Shown piece after piece: positions 26,588 to 34,363 of a stretch of DNA of 64,000 bases. This DNA is from an uncultured Ignavibacteriota bacterium (GTDB taxonomy: Bacteria > Bacteroidota > Ignavibacteria > UBA10030 > UBA8401). A program made the translations under genes and the position numbers. The stretch's first letter is position 1, and every line of letters begins with the position of its first letter. The notes beneath the pieces are model-generated. The model did no database searches. It had not been told where the DNA came from and saw only the letters and a list, made by a program, of their open reading frames with translations. The DNA is taken from NCBI GenBank assembly GCA_903884005.1, contig CAISDA010000035.1, positions 1-64,000 of the forward strand, read 5' to 3'.

Positions 26588-26685
26588 TTATGTCTGCGGC
26601 CGTAGCATTGTGCCGCGCGACAGTTTTTTTTGCGAGAATAGAAGATGGCAGCAATGAGATCGAAGCGTTCCCTTTGACATTTAAT

Positions 26686-26706
26686 TAGATAAACACGGTT
26701 TAACCT
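26686..26706. promoter_or_regulatory. Candidate IclR operator at the TonB receptor promoter
   Basis: TAAAC-ACG-GTTTA (26690-26702) is a perfect 5-3-5 dyad. It shares the AAC-N3-GTTTAA core with the iclR upstream site and lies immediately downstream of the -10 element. The flanking ttaattaga also resembles the AT-rich flanks of the iclR site. Binding is inferred. Confidence 0.5.
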
Positions 26707-26711
26707 CTAAG

Positions 26712-26740
26712 ATATTAGGTGTTTTTGTTTGAAAAGTCAA
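26712..26740 (-). promoter_or_regulatory. Promoter of the TonB receptor operon
   Basis: On the minus strand TTGACT (26740-26735), a 17-bp spacer and TAATAT (26717-26712) give a near-consensus sigma70-type promoter. Predicted transcription start is near 26705, about 420 nt before the receptor ATG. Confidence 0.65.
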
Positions 26741-26809
26741 GAACATATTAAATTATTTTTATGAAATTTTAAAGATATTTTCCCACCCATGTAAGTAACA
26801 GAAATTAAT

Positions 26810-26838
26810 TTGCCCTTTCAGTGTTTTAAGTGTACTTT
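26810..26838 (+). promoter_or_regulatory. Possible promoter of the VIT1/ferritin-like gene
   Basis: TTGCCC (26810-26815), a 17-bp spacer and TACTTT (26833-26838) lie 36 bp upstream of the ATG at 26875. Each hexamer matches consensus at four of six positions, so support is weak. Confidence 0.3.
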
Positions 26839-26874
26839 CCTTCTCTATTATTAATTCCAATAAAAACCCATACC

Positions 26875-28029
26875 ATGGACACATCACTGATACGCGTTCT
26901 TCAGGAAAGTTGGAAAAAAGAACAAGCAGGCGCCGCCACCTATCGCCAGCTTGCCTCTCGCGAACCTGACGAACGGAAAAAAAACATTCTCTTAAAATTA
27001 GCAGACGCCGAAGACCAGCACGCGAAAAAATTTGAGGCGCGCCTGAGAGAACTCGGTTCCGCGCCTCCCACGACTCGTGAAGGATGGTTCGATACGCTGA
27101 GGCGCTGGCTGCTCGTTCGCACGGGCACGGACAATGCCGTGAAGCGTTTGGAAGAGACCGAGGACCGGCATTCGGCCTCATACAATGCAGATGCCGCTTC
27201 CATGGAAGAGCCTCAGGACAAGGACCTGCTCCATGGCGTAGAACGGGAAGAAAAAGTTCATGCGAAGGTTCTCTCGTCCATGGACACGCTGACGTCGCAG
27301 GAAAAGCTTGACAAGCATTTTAAAAATGAAACATGGCACACCGGCCATTCCGGCGGTTGGATCGGGCAGGCGATCTATGGCGCGAACGACGGCCTTGGTG
27401 CGGTCTTCGGCATTGTCTCCGGCATGGCCGGATATTCCGCCTCGGGCGATACGACCATCGTGCTGATGGCCGGCATTGCAGGCACGCTGGCAAGCGCGCT
27501 CTCCATGGGATCGGGCGCGTATTTGTCCCGCAAGTCGGAGCGCGAAGTGTACGAAGCCGAAATAGAGCGGGAACGCCAGGAGATAGAGGATAATCCGGAA
27601 GAGGAAAAGCACGAGCTTGCGCTCTTCTACGAATTGAAAGGATTCACTGCAGACGAGGCTGCGGCGATGTCCGAACGCATGATGCTGCAGCCGGAACGTT
27701 TCTTGAAAACAATCGCGCAGGAAGAACTCGGCCTTTCGGCGTCGTCGTTTCCGAATCCGGTCAAAGAAGCGTTCTCGGCAACGGCCGCTACCGCCATTGG
27801 CGGCATTATTCCGGTGCTTCCCTTTCTGTTCTGGTCGGGTATGACCGCGGTGGTGCTCAGTCTCGCGATCAGCACACTCGCACATTTCCTTGTCGGTGTC
27901 TTAAAGACCATCGTCACGGGACGCAGTTGGTGGCGAAGCGCGCTGGAAATGACGCTCGTCGGCGTTGTGACGGCGGCAATCGCGTTCGGAGTCGGACTTT
28001 TATTAAGCCCGAAAGGACACGGAGGGTAA
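26875..28029 (+). CDS. Membrane-bound ferritin-like VIT1/CCC1-family iron/manganese transporter (MbfA-like)
   Basis: This 384-residue fusion has an N-terminal ferritin-like four-helix domain (about residues 1-145) with paired metal-ligand segments: KKEQAGA and EDQHAKKFE, then EETEDRH and EREEKVHAK. A C-terminal VIT1/CCC1 membrane domain begins at GQAIYGANDGLGAVFGIVSG and contains about five helices. Proteins with this layout (MbfA) export iron and protect against iron and peroxide stress. The ATG at 26875 starts the ferritin helix; the 15-residue upstream extension is unconvincing. It is divergent from the receptor operon. No Fur-like box was recognised, so metal regulation is not shown by the sequence. 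Confidence 0.88.
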   Translation: MDTSLIRVLQESWKKEQAGAATYRQLASREPDERKKNILLKLADAEDQHAKKFEARLRELGSAPPTTREGWFDTLRRWLLVRTGTDNAVKRLEETEDRHSASYNADAASMEEPQDKDLLHGVEREEKVHAKVLSSMDTLTSQEKLDKHFKNETWHTGHSGGWIGQAIYGANDGLGAVFGIVSGMAGYSASGDTTIVLMAGIAGTLASALSMGSGAYLSRKSEREVYEAEIERERQEIEDNPEEEKHELALFYELKGFTADEAAAMSERMMLQPERFLKTIAQEELGLSASSFPNPVKEAFSATAATAIGGIIPVLPFLFWSGMTAVVLSLAISTLAHFLVGVLKTIVTGRSWWRSALEMTLVGVVTAAIAFGVGLLLSPKGHGG

Positions 28030-28195
28030 TACTGCCGCTCACGACGATGCTTGCGAAAAAGGGAAACGCTGGAATATTGTGAAAATATTACCGATATTGA
28101 TGCGGGTAACATTGCAGGATGGATCTTTGCCGATGAGAAAAAAGGAATAGGGATGAAAGCATAACTATTATAGACATCACTCATACAACACACTG

Positions 28196-28250
28196 AAAAC
28201 GGGGAATATCGGAACTGCGTTACATTCCGGTTCGCCGTTTTCTATTTTAT
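28196..28250 (+). terminator. Hairpin plus U-rich tract between VIT1-like gene and S46 peptidase
   Basis: An imperfect inverted repeat (aaaacgg-ggaatatcggaa against ttccggttcgccgtttt) spans 28196-28241 and is followed by TCTATTTTAT. It should stop transcription from the VIT1-like gene. It ends only 25 bp before the next ATG and overlaps that gene's possible promoter. Confidence 0.55.
28220..28248 (+). promoter_or_regulatory. Possible promoter of the S46 peptidase gene
   Basis: TTACAT (28220-28225), a 17-bp spacer and TATTTT (28243-28248) lie inside the terminator hairpin. They would start a short leader before the AGGAG Shine-Dalgarno and the ATG at 28276. Moderate hexamer matches only. Confidence 0.35.
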
Positions 28251-28275
28251 ACAAAACATCAAAGGAGAACGACCG

Positions 28276-30429
28276 ATGTACCTTTGCAAAAAATTCTGCA
28301 CACTCTCGCTCGTACTGTTCGCCTTCACATTATCGTTTGCCGAAGATGGAATGTGGACATTCGACAATCCGCCCCGCAAAACGTTAAAGGAGAAATACAA
28401 TTTCGAACCGACGCAGGAATGGCTGGACCATGTACGCCTCTCCAGTGTCCGATTCAACGACGGCGGTTCGGGTTCATTCATCTCTGCAAACGGACTGGTG
28501 ATGACCAATCACCATGTAGCACTCGGACAGCTTCAAAAAGTGTCCACATCGGGCAAAGATTATGTGAACGATGGCTTCTTCGCCAAGACGCTTGCTGAAG
28601 AATTGAAATGCCCCGATCTTGAATTGAACATGCTTGTCGGAATGGAAAATGTCACCGATAAGGTCACCAGTGCAATAAAATCGACGATGACCGAAAAAGA
28701 AGCGCTCGACGCGCGCAGGGCCGCATCGGCCGCAATCACAAAAGAGAGCATGGAGAAGACGGGCCTTCGTTCGGACATCGTGCCACTCTACCAGGGCAGC
28801 GAGTACTGGCTCTACACCTATAAAAAATATACCGACGTGCGCCTCGTCATGGCACCGGAGCAGCAGATCGCATTCTTCGGCGGCGATCCGGACAACTTCA
28901 CATTCCCGCGGTATGACCTGGATATGGCGTTCTTCCGCGTGTATGAGAACGATGCGCCTGTCAAGTCCAAGAATTTTCTGAAATGGAAATCGGCCGGCGC
29001 CGAAGATGGCGAGCTGGTTTTCGTTTCCGGACATCCCGGATCGACAAACCGCCTCCAGACACTGGCGCAGACGGAATACCAGCGCGATTTTTCGTATCCC
29101 TACCGCATCAAATCCATGAAGCGCCGCGTTGAACTCCTGAGACGCTATTCCAAATTGGGACCGGAACAGGAACGACGCGCACTAGTGCAGATCTTCGGCA
29201 TCGAGAACAGCCTGAAGGCAATGGGCGGCGAGTATGAAGGACTGTTGGATGCAAAACTGATGGACCAGAAGAAACGCGAAGAAAAAGAAATGCGCGAAAA
29301 AGTGGCAGCCAACCCGGAATGGAATGCGATGTATGCTTCGGCATGGGATTCGATCGGGGCGGCGATCAACCGTTCGAAGGCGCAATTCAGTCTCGTCTCC
29401 AATCGCGGGCTCAGCGGCCGTCTGGCATCGATGGCTGTACAGCTTGTTGAGTTCGCCTCTGAAATGAAAAAACCCAACGGCGAACGTACGCGTGAGTTTC
29501 AGGATGCAAATCTCCAGTCATTGAAATTCAGACTCTTCTCCCCTGCGCCGGTCTATTCGGACCTTGAAGAGCTTCAACTGGCCGATCGGTTTGCCGAAGC
29601 GATCGAAGCGATCGGCGCAAAGGATCCGTTCGTCGTAACAGTGCTGGGCCGGAAGACTCCCGAAGGAGCAGCCAAGGATCTGGTGAGCGGCACAATGATC
29701 GGCGATCCGAAATTCCGACAGGAACTCTTTAAAGGTGGAGATACTGCGATCGCCGCATGCACGGATCCGATGATCGTGCTTGCCCGGAAGATCGTACCGA
29801 TGATGAAAGAACTCCGCGAGTGGAATGAAAAGAACGTGACCGGAACGATCGACAATAACAGCGGAAAGATCGGCAAAGCGCGCTTCGCCGTGTATGGAAA
29901 ATCGCTCTACCCCGATGCCACCTTTACGCTTCGCCTGTCGTACGGCACGGTGAAAGGCTACGCAATGAACGGCACGAAAGCGCCGTCACGAACGACGCTG
30001 TACGGTTTGTATGACCGCGCCTACGGGTTCGGCAACAAAGGCGATTTCGCGCTGCCGAAACGCTTCATCGAGAACGTCGGCAAACTGAATCTCTCGACGC
30101 CGTTCAACTTCGTCAGCACGTGCGACATCATCGGCGGCAACTCTGGTTCGCCTGTGGTCAACAAGGCAGGCGAGTGCGTCGGGCTCATCTTCGACGGCAA
30201 CATAGAAAGCCTCCCCGGCCGCTTCCTCTATTCTGAAGACAAGAACAGGGCTGTGGCGGTGAACACGGGCGCAATGATCGAATGCATGCGCAAACTTTAC
30301 GATTCGAACGGACTGGCGAATGAAATTGAAGGTATCACACTTTCGCCCGATCTTAAACCGGCCGATGACGCCGTTAAACCGGTGAAAGAAACATTGAAGC
30401 CGGTGAAAGAAATGAAGAAGAAAAAATAA
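28276..30429 (+). CDS. S46-family dipeptidyl-peptidase (DPP7/DPP11-type)
   Basis: This 717-residue exported serine peptidase has a signal peptide (residues 1-22, cut after LSFA) and the triad regions: His in TNHHVA (77-82), Asp in GGDPDNFTFPRYDLDM (202-217) and Ser in CDIIGGNSGSPVV. S46 enzymes remove dipeptides from peptide N-termini in the periplasm and feed amino-acid catabolism. The residue 18 positions after the catalytic Ser is Gly (LIFDGN). As I recall, that position separates DPP7-like enzymes (Gly, hydrophobic P1) from DPP11-like enzymes (Arg, acidic P1), which would make this DPP7-like (tentative). The C-terminus is a Lys-rich repeat tail (KPVKE three times, then KKK). AGGAG precedes the ATG. 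Confidence 0.93.
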   Translation: MYLCKKFCTLSLVLFAFTLSFAEDGMWTFDNPPRKTLKEKYNFEPTQEWLDHVRLSSVRFNDGGSGSFISANGLVMTNHHVALGQLQKVSTSGKDYVNDGFFAKTLAEELKCPDLELNMLVGMENVTDKVTSAIKSTMTEKEALDARRAASAAITKESMEKTGLRSDIVPLYQGSEYWLYTYKKYTDVRLVMAPEQQIAFFGGDPDNFTFPRYDLDMAFFRVYENDAPVKSKNFLKWKSAGAEDGELVFVSGHPGSTNRLQTLAQTEYQRDFSYPYRIKSMKRRVELLRRYSKLGPEQERRALVQIFGIENSLKAMGGEYEGLLDAKLMDQKKREEKEMREKVAANPEWNAMYASAWDSIGAAINRSKAQFSLVSNRGLSGRLASMAVQLVEFASEMKKPNGERTREFQDANLQSLKFRLFSPAPVYSDLEELQLADRFAEAIEAIGAKDPFVVTVLGRKTPEGAAKDLVSGTMIGDPKFRQELFKGGDTAIAACTDPMIVLARKIVPMMKELREWNEKNVTGTIDNNSGKIGKARFAVYGKSLYPDATFTLRLSYGTVKGYAMNGTKAPSRTTLYGLYDRAYGFGNKGDFALPKRFIENVGKLNLSTPFNFVSTCDIIGGNSGSPVVNKAGECVGLIFDGNIESLPGRFLYSEDKNRAVAVNTGAMIECMRKLYDSNGLANEIEGITLSPDLKPADDAVKPVKETLKPVKEMKKKK

Positions 30430-30456
30430 GACGGATGGTCTGTGTACATGCATCAT

Positions 30457-30477
30457 GGGCGAGCTAACAGCTCGCCC
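30457..30477 (+). repeat. Family A hairpin repeat, copy A6
   Basis: gggcgagc-taaca-gctcgccc, followed by taca. The last stem pair is C-G where copies A1, A4 and A5 have A-T. Confidence 0.85.
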
Positions 30478-30486
30478 TACATTAGG

Positions 30487-30522
30487 AAGCCGTTTCGCAG
30501 CTCTGCGGAACGGCTTTTTTTT
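30487..30522 (+). terminator. Rho-independent terminator after the S46 peptidase gene
   Basis: aagccgtttcgcag-ct-ctgcggaacggctt forms a 13-bp stem with one mismatch, followed by a run of eight T. It lies about 60 bp after the stop codon, between two family A repeats. Confidence 0.88.
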
Positions 30523-30535
30523 AGCTATGCGTGTG

Positions 30536-30556
30536 GGGCGAGCTAACAGCTCGCCC
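30536..30556 (+). repeat. Family A hairpin repeat, copy A7
   Basis: gggcgagc-taaca-gctcgccc, followed by tata. It is only 58 bp from copy A6, with the terminator between them. Confidence 0.85.
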
Positions 30557-30592
30557 TATAAAAAACACACCGATGCAATTCTTCATCCCTCT

Positions 30593-30621
30593 TTGACATT
30601 GTACGAGCTTTCGGGTACATT
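30593..30621 (+). promoter_or_regulatory. Promoter of the HExxH peptidase gene, probably giving a leaderless mRNA
   Basis: TTGACA (30593-30598), a 17-bp spacer and TACATT (30616-30621) end only 6 bp before the ATG at 30628. Transcription would therefore begin at or very near the start codon. The GGAG at 30623-30626 is one base from the ATG, too close for normal Shine-Dalgarno use. Confidence 0.55.
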
Positions 30622-30627
30622 TGGAGT

Positions 30628-31743
30628 ATGAGAAACATACATGAATACATTTTTTGCGCTTTCGTCTTCTTCTCCGCCGGTGCGCCTGCACAGGTGAATC
30701 CGAATTTCAACGTCAGTCTCCGCATGGATTACTCTTCCGCCGAAGGCATGATCACGATGTGCGAGGGGCAGAGGCATAACGCGCGCGAGGTGGCCATGCT
30801 GCCCGGCAATCAGATCGCAGCAGCCACGAGCCTGGTTCTTGCACGCACAGACCAGCCGTTCGAGCATTTTATCGGCGAACTGGAACTGCTCCGCGACAAT
30901 TTCCACAGCGCCAACGACGTGTACGGCCTCGAGCAAACACGGGCGTCCCTTCCGAAAGTTCAAGCGCTCCTTGCGATGATGAAAAAGCACAATATCGACC
31001 GCAAGGTCGTTGCCACGATCGAATCTTTTTTTCCACGAAGCGCAAGGATCACGACGACCATTCCCGTGTATGTCGTTGCAATGGGACATGAAAATGCCGC
31101 AGCATTTGTCCGCCGCGTGCACTGGATCAACAAGAGCCCCGTGTTCGTCGGGGAAGGAGAAGGAGATCCGGTGATCGTCCTGAACCTGGTCCGCATGGTG
31201 CAGTATATGCCAACGCCCGAAATTCAATTGATTGAATCGCTGAGCACGCTGGCGCACGAGAGTTTTCATGCAGTCTTTTCAGTCTATAAGGGAACATCGC
31301 CGGCATGGACGTCGCAGCCCCGGTCGCAATCGGCCGCCAGAGCCCTTGCAGGACTCGTCCAGAACGAAGGCATCGCCTATTACATCTCGATGCAGCAGCA
31401 GGGCTATCTCGAATCGCCTCCGCACGAATGGTTCCGGCAGACGGCGAATGCCATTTCCTCGCTGAACGACGTGATGACCGAAATGTCGGTACCCGGTTTG
31501 AGCTATGAACGCGCAAACGAATTGCTGCTGAACGCCAACCTGTCGGGATCGGTCGAAAAAAATTACGGCGCCACTGCCGGAGTGCGCATGGCATACGAGA
31601 TCGACAGACGGCTCGGACGCGCGGCGCTCACCGAAACGATTGAACGCGGCGTGGACGTGTTTTTTGAAAAATACCAGGAAGTGAGCCGCAGGTACGACGA
31701 TGTGCCCAAAATTACGGATGCGGTCGTCAGCGGAATCAAATGA
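30628..31743 (+). CDS. Exported zinc metallopeptidase-like protein (HExxH)
   Basis: This 371-residue protein has a signal peptide (MRNIHEYIFCAFVFFSAGAPAQ). It contains the zinc signature LAHESFHAVF (HExxH) near residue 211. A Glu about 38 residues later, in QNEGIAYYIS, could be the third ligand, the gluzincin arrangement. The family resembles uncharacterised putative zinc-dependent peptidases of Bacteroidota (DUF5700-like, by memory). It is predicted to be periplasmic or extracellular. It follows the S46 peptidase after a terminator and has its own promoter. No in-frame alternative ATG exists before the signal peptide. Substrate unknown. Confidence 0.82.
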   Translation: MRNIHEYIFCAFVFFSAGAPAQVNPNFNVSLRMDYSSAEGMITMCEGQRHNAREVAMLPGNQIAAATSLVLARTDQPFEHFIGELELLRDNFHSANDVYGLEQTRASLPKVQALLAMMKKHNIDRKVVATIESFFPRSARITTTIPVYVVAMGHENAAAFVRRVHWINKSPVFVGEGEGDPVIVLNLVRMVQYMPTPEIQLIESLSTLAHESFHAVFSVYKGTSPAWTSQPRSQSAARALAGLVQNEGIAYYISMQQQGYLESPPHEWFRQTANAISSLNDVMTEMSVPGLSYERANELLLNANLSGSVEKNYGATAGVRMAYEIDRRLGRAALTETIERGVDVFFEKYQEVSRRYDDVPKITDAVVSGIK

Positions 31744-31761
31744 AGGAGAACCTGCAAAAAC

Positions 31762-33036
31762 TTATTCGAAGCGGAGCGATTCGATCGGATCCAGGTTCGC
31801 GGCCTTCCATGCGGGGTAGACGCCGAACACGATGCCGATGAACGAGCAGAAGATGATCGCGATAATATTCATTTCGAGCGCCGTCATTTTCAGGAACGGA
31901 GTCTCGAGGATCGTAACGGCGTTGTTCCACGGCAGAATGGGCGGAGCGTTCATCAACAACGCCACGACGTTTCCCATGAGGCTCCCCACAATGATACCGA
32001 TCATGCCGCCAATCTGGCTGAACACCACGCACTCGGTGAGGAATTGCGTGAGCACATTCGTCTTCGTGGCGCCGAGCGCCTTGCGAATGCCGATTTCCTT
32101 CGTCCGTTCGGTGACGGAGACGAGCATGATGTTCATGATGCCCACGCCGGCGGCGATGAGCGCGATCATAGCGATGCCGAGCGCGCCGATCTTCACCATG
32201 AACGTGACGTCGTTGAATTGCTTGATGAGCGTGTCGTTCGAAAAGATCTCGAAATCATCGGCTGCGCCGGGATGCACCTGACGGATCGAGCGGAGCACTG
32301 CGCGCGACTGTTCGATCAGGTCATTGTATGTTTCCTGATCCTTCCCCTGCACCATGATGTTGATGGAACGGTTCCTTCCAAACATGTCCAATGCCGTCGT
32401 AATGGGGATGGCCACAAGGTTGCCCTGATCTCCGCCGAGCGAAGCGCCTTTTTTCTCGATCGTCCCGATGATCCGAAACGGAATATTATTGATCTTGATA
32501 TCGTCGCCGATAGGCGTGCCGCGGGGAAATAATTTATCCACCACGCCGCTTCCGACGACACAGACAAATTTTCCGTTTTCCACCTCCTGCGCATTGAACG
32601 CCCGCCCCTGATCGATATTCCAATTATTCGTCGCAAAACCTTCAGGCGTTTCGCCCATGATGTTGATGTTCGGATTTGTCTTGTCGTTCTTATGCGTCAC
32701 CGCGAGCGAACGCACCCACGCCTCCAGGCCGACGTTCTTTGCGCCGGTGATGCGGTCGGCGAACAGCATCCCTTGTTCGTAGGTGATGTCCTTGCGGTTC
32801 CTGAACCTCTGGCGATGATCATTAAACGCATTCTGCGGATACTTTTGGATCTGGAATGTATTGGTCCCGAGCTCGCTCAATCCGCTTTCGATGGCACCCT
32901 GGAGCACGCCCATGGCCGTCATCACCGCGATGATCGAAAAGACACCGACCGCGATGCCGAGCAGCGTCAGGATAGACCGCAGTTTATTCGCTTTGATGGC
33001 AGTCACCGCCATCACAAAACTTTCCTGTACTTGCAT
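31762..33036 (-). CDS. MacB-type ABC transporter permease (copy 3 of operon)
   Basis: This 424-residue protein has the MacB/FtsX layout: an N-terminal TM helix after AIKANKLRSILTLLGIAVGV, a periplasmic MacB-PCD domain of about 230 residues, and a C-terminal FtsX domain with three helices and the cytoplasmic coupling segment ERTKEIGIRKALGATKTN. It is nearly identical in its first 50 and last 150 residues to the gene immediately upstream. It is the last gene of the six-gene efflux operon. The ATPase is encoded separately at 35619, unlike fused MacB. The neighbours TolC and MacA point to export of a small molecule, peptide or lipid. Confidence 0.92.
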   Translation of the reverse strand: MQVQESFVMAVTAIKANKLRSILTLLGIAVGVFSIIAVMTAMGVLQGAIESGLSELGTNTFQIQKYPQNAFNDHRQRFRNRKDITYEQGMLFADRITGAKNVGLEAWVRSLAVTHKNDKTNPNINIMGETPEGFATNNWNIDQGRAFNAQEVENGKFVCVVGSGVVDKLFPRGTPIGDDIKINNIPFRIIGTIEKKGASLGGDQGNLVAIPITTALDMFGRNRSINIMVQGKDQETYNDLIEQSRAVLRSIRQVHPGAADDFEIFSNDTLIKQFNDVTFMVKIGALGIAMIALIAAGVGIMNIMLVSVTERTKEIGIRKALGATKTNVLTQFLTECVVFSQIGGMIGIIVGSLMGNVVALLMNAPPILPWNNAVTILETPFLKMTALEMNIIAIIFCSFIGIVFGVYPAWKAANLDPIESLRFE

Positions 33037-33064
33037 AGGCTGTATCGTACTTTATGGTTCGTTG

Positions 33065-34339
33065 TTATTCGTAGCGAAGCGATTCGATCGGATCGAGATT
33101 CGCCGCTTTCCATGCGGGATAGACACCGAAGACGATGCCGATGAACGAGCAGAAAATGATCGCAAGAATGTTCATTTCGAGCGCCGTCATCTTGAGGAAT
33201 GGCGTTTCAAGAATGGTGACTGCATTGTCCCACGGATAAATCGGCGGCGCGCTCATAAGCACGGAGACGAGATTTCCAACGAGACTGCCTGCGACAATCC
33301 CGATCACTCCGCCGATCTGGCTGAAGACGACACATTCGCTTAAGAATTGCGTCAGGACATTCGCTTTCGTTGCCCCGAGGGCCTTGCGTATGCCGATCTC
33401 CTTCGTGCGTTCAGTGACGGAGACGAGCATGATGTTCATGATGCCGACGCCGGCGGCGATAAGCGCGATCATGGCGATGCCGAGCGCACCGATCTTCACC
33501 ATGAAGGTGACATCGTTGAACTGCTTGATGAGTGTGTCGTTCGAGAAGATCTCAAAATCGTCATCCAGTCCCGGAGATACGTGCCGTATCGTGCGAAGCA
33601 CGGCGCGCGACTGTTCGATGAGGTCCGCGTAGGTATCCTGGTCCTTTCCTTGCACCATAATATTGATGGACCTGTGGCTGCCAAACATATCCAATGCGAC
33701 GCTGATCGGAATCGCCACAAAATTACCCTGATCGCCGCCGAGTGAAGCGCCTTTTTTCTCGATGGTGCCGAGCACCTTGAACGGAATATTATTGATCTTG
33801 ATCTCTTCGCCGACGGGAGTGCCGCGGGGGAAGAGTTTCTCCACGACGCCGCTACCGATCACACAAACGAATTTTCCATTTTCCACTTCCTGCGCATTGA
33901 ATGCGCGCCCCTGATCGACATTCCAATTATTCGTCGGAAAGCCATCGGCAGTCTCGCCCATGATGCCGATATTCGGATTCGTTTTATCGGCCCCGTGCGT
34001 GACGGCGATCGTGCGTACATGCGCCTCGAGCGCGGCGAATCGTGCGCCCGTGATCCGTTGAACGAATTGCAGACCCTGTTCGTATGTGATGTCCTTGCGA
34101 TTTCGATATTTCGATCGATTGTCGTGCGACGACATGGCGGGATATTTTTGTATCTGGAACGTATTCGTACCAAGGTCGCTCAGCCCGCTTTCGATCGCGC
34201 CCTGGAGCACTCCCATCGCGGTCATCACCGCAATGATGGAGAAGACTCCCACCGCGATGCCAAGCAGTGTCAGCACCGATCTGAGCTTATTAGCCTTGAT
34301 GGCCGTCACTGCCATCACGAAACTTTCTTGTACTTGCAT
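33065..34339 (-). CDS. MacB-type ABC transporter permease (copy 2 of operon)
   Basis: This 424-residue protein is a close duplicate of the downstream permease, with identical length and opening MQVQESFVMAVTAIKANKLRS. They differ mainly in the periplasmic domain (for example QKYPAMSSHDNRSKYRNRKD here). It has the same four-helix FtsX topology and ERTKEIGIRKALGATKAN coupling motif. A 28-bp gap separates the duplicates. A GAGAG sequence precedes the ATG. Because MacB-type transporters dimerise, the pair could form a heterodimer with the shared ATPase (inference). Confidence 0.92.
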   Translation of the reverse strand: MQVQESFVMAVTAIKANKLRSVLTLLGIAVGVFSIIAVMTAMGVLQGAIESGLSDLGTNTFQIQKYPAMSSHDNRSKYRNRKDITYEQGLQFVQRITGARFAALEAHVRTIAVTHGADKTNPNIGIMGETADGFPTNNWNVDQGRAFNAQEVENGKFVCVIGSGVVEKLFPRGTPVGEEIKINNIPFKVLGTIEKKGASLGGDQGNFVAIPISVALDMFGSHRSINIMVQGKDQDTYADLIEQSRAVLRTIRHVSPGLDDDFEIFSNDTLIKQFNDVTFMVKIGALGIAMIALIAAGVGIMNIMLVSVTERTKEIGIRKALGATKANVLTQFLSECVVFSQIGGVIGIVAGSLVGNLVSVLMSAPPIYPWDNAVTILETPFLKMTALEMNILAIIFCSFIGIVFGVYPAWKAANLDPIESLRYE

Positions 34340-34363
34340 TGAACTCTCGTCAAATAAACATCA

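Noticed and set aside
26284-26654. Small minus-strand ORFs in the receptor leader
   Set aside because: They run through the hairpins, have no Shine-Dalgarno and show no protein-like composition.
28030-28160. Protein-like codons in frame with, and just after, the VIT1/ferritin-like stop (ending in NIAGWIFADEKKGIGMKA)
   Set aside because: A TTG-started peptide of about 37 residues is possible, but it has no ribosome site, no recognised family and a stop between it and the upstream gene. Too short to call a gene or a remnant by eye.
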